Positions 8,521 through 11,490 of a DNA stretch of 11,490 nucleotides are shown here, one piece after another. The notes under the pieces were generated by a model. The model was not told the origin of the DNA and searched no databases. It saw only the letters and a program-made list of their open reading frames with translations. Source of the DNA: Xylaria sp. FL1777 (lineage: Eukaryota; Ascomycota; Sordariomycetes; Xylariales; Xylariaceae); NCBI GenBank assembly GCA_022578965.1, contig MU401044.1:1-11490 (forward strand), given 5' to 3'. Both the position numbers and the translations under genes were made by a program. Numbering within the stretch: position 1 is the stretch's first letter; each line of letters starts with the position of its first letter.

Positions 8521-8653
8521 CTTTAGTAGTTTTTAGGTGTTTTTTAAGCTTTTAAGTATTATTAGTATATAAGTATTTTTTTTATTTAATAAGATATTTT
8601 AAGTTGTTATTGTTTTAACGAAAATTTAGTATATTTTTAACTTTATAAACGTT
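8521..8653 (-). pseudogene. C-terminal chromodomain remnant
   Basis: The reading V-Y-K-V-K-N-I-L (former VYEVEKIL) starts at 8650. It is followed by L-K-Y-L-I-K-stop-K-K-Y (former LEYLIKWKGY) and T-N-N-T-stop-K-L-K-K-H-L (former NTWEPKKHL). The first aromatic-cage residue, Tyr, is kept; both Trp codons of the fold are now stops. After it comes N-stop-F-Y-Y-stop-Y (former DxFHxxY), the usual tail before the end of pol. In chromoviruses this domain steers integration to chromatin with methylated histone H3K9, so the element would have targeted heterochromatin like the region it lies in. Confidence 0.88.
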
Positions 8654-8659
8654 TTAATT

Positions 8660-9160
8660 TATTTTTATTTCTAGTTATATTTTAATAAGTATTTTAATAA
8701 GTGCTAGTTTTAGTAAGAAAATATAAAAAATAAGGTAAATTTACATATTTTTTAATAATAACAGTTTATAGTTAATAAGTAAAATAACTTTCTTAATTTT
8801 AAAAAAGCTAAGTTTTTTAAATTTTAATTTATTGTTTAGTTGTTTTGTTTTAACTTAAGAAATATTAATGTTTGCATTTTGTTTTTATTGTAGCAAATAA
8901 ACTTTGTTTTTTTTTTTAAAAGCTAGTTTTTTAGTTCGTTTTTTGTTGTAGTATATTAATATCCGTTGTTATAAAAACTAAAAACGTAGTTATAGTTTAG
9001 CTTATAGCGTTTTAATTTTTGTTGCAATGGTTTTTGCTTAGGGTACTATAGTTAAAATAGCAAGTGCTTTTATTAATGTTTTTTTTTGTTTTTTAGTAGT
9101 TACTTATTGTTTATAAATAACTTTATGCAAAAATATGTTTATATTTTTGTTTGTTAATAT
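8660..9160 (-). pseudogene. Integrase C-terminal GPY/F module remnant
   Basis: The frame gives Y-N-K-K-R (about 8960), F-K-K-K-N-K-V-Y-L-L (former FKEGDKVYLL), K-L-S-F-F-K-I-K-K-V-I (former KLGPFKIKKVIG), N-Y-K-L-L-L (former NYELELP) and, at 8702-8744, I-Y-L-I-F-Y-I-F-L-L-K-L-A. The last is the decayed RIHPVFHISLLEPA that closes this module in fungal Gypsy elements. The module helps integrase bind DNA. The stretch at 9000-9160 between core and module is poorly conserved and one or more small indels may lie there. Confidence 0.88.
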
Positions 9161-9646
9161 ATTATATAAAATCTGTGCTATTAATAATAGTTTTACTTAA
9201 TTGTTTTATTAATAATTAATATAACTTCGTAAGTATTGTTTTAGTATTTAGTTTAGTTTTTTTGTTTGTTTATTTATTTATAAGTAATAAACAGTTAAAA
9301 ACTTTAGTTTAATACTAATAAGTTTAAAAAAACTAGTTTTAAACTTAAAAATAAACAATTTATTTTGGTTTAAAATAATCTTTTTTAGTAGCTTATGCTT
9401 ATTTAAATATTAGCATATAAAGGCATATACAAGTTATTTAGCTATTATATTTCCTTTAAACAGCAAAAAATAAGCATACTTAATAAATTTATTAATAATA
9501 ACTTATATTTTATTATATTGTACTTTTATAATTAAATTAGTTAATAAAAGTAGTGCTATAATAAAATCTTAAGCAATAGTATGCTATGCTTATTTAAGTA
9601 TTTATATAAGTTATAGTAGTTTATAAAGCTTATATTAAGCTGCTTT
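9161..9646 (-). pseudogene. Integrase catalytic core (DDE) remnant
   Basis: The first catalytic Asp survives as GAT at 9568-9566 in the D-F-I-I-A-L context (former DFITALP). The second is AAC (Asn) at 9370-9368, in I-L-N-Q-N, the former SDRD. The third is AAA (Lys) at 9262-9260 in K-Q-T-K, the former GQTE. Exactly 35 residues separate the second and third, so the DD35E spacing is untouched while two of the three residues are lost. In between V-I-I-N-K-F-I-K-Y-A-Y-F (former VIIDRFTKYAYF) and K-L-F-I-F-K-F (former KLFTSKFW) are clear. Downstream are I-L-K-Q-Y-L-R-S-Y-I-N-Y and V-K-L-L-L-I-A-Q. The enzyme inserted the element's DNA into the host chromosome. Confidence 0.93.
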
Positions 9647-9655
9647 AGCTTTATT

Positions 9656-9800
9656 GCAAATATTGCACTTTTTTTACAATAAATTTAACTATGTTTTATA
9701 GTTTTAAAAAATTATATTTTTCTTATAGTTGTTTAACTGTTTTTGTTGCTTTTTAGTATTTATATAATAAGTATTTATAAAACTTTTTAATAAACTTGTT
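9656..9800 (-). pseudogene. Integrase zinc-finger (HHCC) remnant
   Basis: The reading F-Y-K-Y-L-L-Y-K-Y-stop-K-A-T-K-T is the decayed H-D-H-P-x-x-G-H-Q-G-A-T-K-T. The family histidines are now Tyr (TAT at 9779-9777 and TAC at 9758-9756), from CAY codons preceded by a pyrimidine. After N-I-V-K-F-I-V the A7 tract at 9669-9675 shifts the frame by one, and the next codons give K-K-C-N-I-C-N-K-A-K. The two zinc-binding Cys codons, TGC at 9667-9665 and 9658-9656, survive intact. They are followed by T or A-free context for the G (GC), which explains their survival. Confidence 0.88.
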
Positions 9801-10014
9801 TTGTAAAGATTTTAGTAAGTAAACCTTGCGTTTATATATTAGCTTGTTATTTTTTGATTTTTTATGCTTTTGTAGCTATGCTAATTTTTCTAAGTTATAA
9901 GCTTATTATAGCTATATATTTATAAAGTTCTTAAGTATAACTTTAATTTTTAAGCTTTTATTTTTTTAAAAATATAATACTTAAATGTTTTTTTTTAAAA
10001 CTTTAAATCTTTTT

Positions 10015-10619
10015 TAACTTCGTTAGCTTAATATGTTTGCTTAAATGTTTTTTTTTTTTTAATATAGCATATTTTAAAGTTAAATTTAAAAAAAAAAACC
10101 ATCTAATTTTTATGTTGTTTAGTAATTTTTTGCGTAGTTATAAATTTTGTTAAGTTTTAATAATTTAAATAAATCTTAATTAGCTTTGTAGTTTTTATAA
10201 AAAATAGTTCTTACTTTTTAAGTGCTATAATAATTACAAGCAGTTTTTTGTTATATATAAGGTATTATAATGCTACGTTTTATAGTGCTTTAAAGTAATA
10301 AGCTACTAAGTGCTATTTTTTGTTGTTTTTTAATTGTTTTAAAACTTTTATAATTATATTATTTAAAGCATTTATTTTTAGCTTTTTTTTTTTTTATAAA
10401 TTAAGTAGTTTAACTATAAAGTTAAAAATAACTTTTAGTTTTAGTTCTTTAAAAGCTTTTTAGGCTTTCTTTAAAATTAAAAAGGATTTTTTTTTATATT
10501 TTTTTTTTATATACTTTGTAAAGTAAAATGCTATCTTTTTAAAGTTTTAAATTAACATTTAAATATAGTTTAAAAATTTTAATGCTTGTTATATGTTTAT
10601 AATAATAGCTAAATTGGAT
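10015..10619 (-). pseudogene. RNase H domain and connection remnant
   Basis: After the RT the frame gives FLNYI..NFKKIA.Y.TKY, the tether that in this family reads FLGYY..FI..FSKIA.PLT. Then come KA-stop-KAFKELK (former EEAQKAFEELK) and, from 10258, I-Y-N-K-K-L-L-V-I-I-I-A-L-K-K, the decayed form of the very conserved IYDKELLAII.ALEEW. The next part matches the TDHKNL, FxTT, N-W, F-F-F-K-F-N-F-K-I and KADALSR stretches in order and spacing. The enzyme removed RNA from the RNA/DNA hybrid and left the polypurine tract. Acidic residues are largely replaced by Lys or Asn. Confidence 0.9.
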
Positions 10620-11376
10620 ATTTTTTAGTTTTATACTATGTTAATTTTTAACTATTAAATCTATATTTGTTTTAAAGTAATTATAAATTTTAAAAAGTTG
10701 ATTTTTTATGTATATTATACATACTTTTTTGTGTTAAGTTGTAATTTTGCTTGTTTAAGTGTTTTTAATACTTAAATTACGTGTTTTTTGTGTTTTTTTA
10801 GTATTTTAAAGTAAATTAAGATATTATTTAAATAAATAAACACAAATTTATTTAAAAACTTCTATAGAATTATTATTATTATATATTAAAAGCTAGCTAA
10901 TATGTTTTGTAGTTTTTGTAGTATAACTATATACTTATATAATTTATATATTGTTTATATAATAGTTTTTTATTTTTTTTTTTTAGTTATTTTAATAGTA
11001 TAATATTTATTTAGAATATTAACTACTATAAACTATTTTGCTTAGCTAATGTTTTTTTTTATAGTTATTAGTAAAATAAAAAAGTATTTATTTGCAATAA
11101 TAATTACGTTTAATAGTTAATAGTTAACTATTATTTGCTATACTAGTTTTTTTTCTTTATTAATTAGTTGTTTTTTATTTTTTATTTTAAGTATTAGCAC
11201 TATAAAATATTTAGCAAATAATTAAAATTCTTTTAGGAATTCTTTTGCTAGATTTTTCTAAATATATTTTTATAAAACGTTTGTTTTGTTTAAGCTTATA
11301 TAATATATTTAATAAAGCTTTAGTTAACATTTTTTTTAATAAAGATATAGTAGTTTTATAAGCTATATTTAAAAAG
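10620..11376 (-). pseudogene. Reverse transcriptase domain remnant
   Basis: Motifs in order: a linker like LPEH..DH (from 11376), KNLAKEF (around 11245), a V-N-Y-x-L-L-N-V segment (former VDYRPLNA, about 11130), F-I-V-V-N-I (former FTVVDI), K-Y-Y-T-I-K-I, the former TPxGLxNAPASFQ stretch, F-I-Y-L-N-N-I-L-I-Y, and N-F-L-K-F-I-I (former FLGFII). The catalytic aspartates are all Asn: first at 11020-11018, then the pair of the YLDD box at 10828-10826 and 10825-10823. Each is a GAY to AAY change. This domain copied the element's RNA into DNA. It is in frame with RNase H, with stops but no frameshift after about 11329. Confidence 0.93.

Positions 11377-11403
<27 letters not shown>
11377..11403. repeat. 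Poly(T) tract of 27 bases
   Basis: On the minus strand this is A27, just before the linker that opens the reverse transcriptase region. In protein it would be poly-Lys. In relatives an acidic stretch often precedes this linker, so the run may descend from a Glu repeat (GAA/GAG) with each G changed to A, perhaps lengthened by slippage. Confidence 0.7.
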
Positions 11404-11407
<4 letters not shown>

Positions 11408-11490
11408 AGTTTATAAAATTTATAATATATTTTTATTATTTTTTTTATGATTTGTTTTTCGATTTTTTTAATTTTTTTTGTTTTTTTTTT

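Larger units (their letters stand above)
7318..11490 (-). mobile_element. Ty3/Gypsy chromovirus, decayed, partial (5' part off the window)
   Basis: The minus strand, from the right edge leftwards, gives reverse transcriptase, RNase H, integrase and chromodomain, the order specific to Ty3/Gypsy chromoviruses. A purine run and a candidate 3' LTR follow in the expected places. Between the end of pol and that LTR lies a second ORF on the opposite strand. Gag, protease and the 5' LTR are not in the window. All catalytic sites but one are mutated, so the copy is dead. Element identity is firm from pol; the left boundary depends on the LTR call. Confidence 0.85.
8459..11490 (-). pseudogene. pol: Ty3/Gypsy pol polyprotein remnant, partial at its N-terminus
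   Basis: The minus strand reads one polyprotein right to left: reverse transcriptase, RNase H, integrase zinc finger, integrase core, GPY/F module, chromodomain. RT and RNase H stay in one frame from about 11338 to about 10015. The integrase core through chromodomain is in that same frame (9667 to 8459). A segment between about 9960 and 9670 is out of frame by one, bounded by small indels, the left one at the A7 tract 9669-9675. Another shift lies near 11329-11336. Stops are frequent and sit mainly where the family has Trp, Gln or Arg. The reading ends at TAA 8461-8459 after the chromodomain. Protease and gag are to the right of the window. The frame is unmistakable by motif order and spacing but no part can encode a functional enzyme. 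Confidence 0.93.

Noticed and set aside
1..11490. Mitochondrial or protist (for example Dictyostelium-like) origin from the extreme A+T content
   Set aside because: The chromodomain-bearing Gypsy pol, the MPCSRC-type ORF and the stops placed at former Trp and Gln codons point to mutated nuclear fungal repeats.
1..11490. tRNA or rRNA genes
   Set aside because: I saw no GGTTCGAATCC-like T-loop or rRNA core sequence on either strand by eye.

Overview
This window looks like a piece of transposon graveyard from a filamentous fungus, most likely an ascomycete of the Pezizomycotina. It is extremely A+T rich, has no intact gene, and every recognisable reading frame is full of stop codons. The fungal assignment rests on two things read here: a Ty3/Gypsy polyprotein with a C-terminal chromodomain, and a small Cys-rich coiled-coil protein starting MPCSRC-like, a type I know from fungal genomes. 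The decay is the kind left by repeat-induced point mutation (C to T on both strands).

Layout. (1) Positions 36-4159 are a 4.1-kb inverted-repeat element, probably a DNA transposon, with long, internally repetitive terminal repeats (36-202 and 3983-4159) and TA on both flanks; its interior is too decayed to name. (2) Positions 4162-7317 hold unidentified decayed sequence, including a weak coding-like stretch on the + strand (5071-6312) and a GC-richer mini-satellite just after it (6311-6441). (3) From 7318 to the right edge lies a Ty3/Gypsy chromovirus in minus orientation: a candidate 3' LTR (7318-7820), a polypurine tract (7821-7832), an ORF on the opposite (+) strand (7989 to 8433 or 8490), then pol on the minus strand (8459 to beyond 11490). 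Reading pol from right to left gives reverse transcriptase, RNase H, integrase zinc finger, integrase core, GPY/F module and chromodomain. Gag, protease and the 5' LTR would lie beyond the right edge.

Two points deserve attention. First, the surviving C and G bases show an unusual context: TpC and GpA (also CpC and GpG) are nearly gone, while TpG and CpA remain common. Standard Neurospora-type RIP would remove CpA and TpG. The residue changes in pol (Asp to Asn, Glu to Lys, Gly to Lys, Gln to stop after T or C) mostly fit a C to T process that reads the base before the C. Second, the chromovirus appears to carry the Cys-rich coiled-coil gene in antisense between its pol end and its 3' LTR, tail to tail with pol.

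All translations and counts were made by eye. Residue identities given as ancestral are inferences from family conservation.
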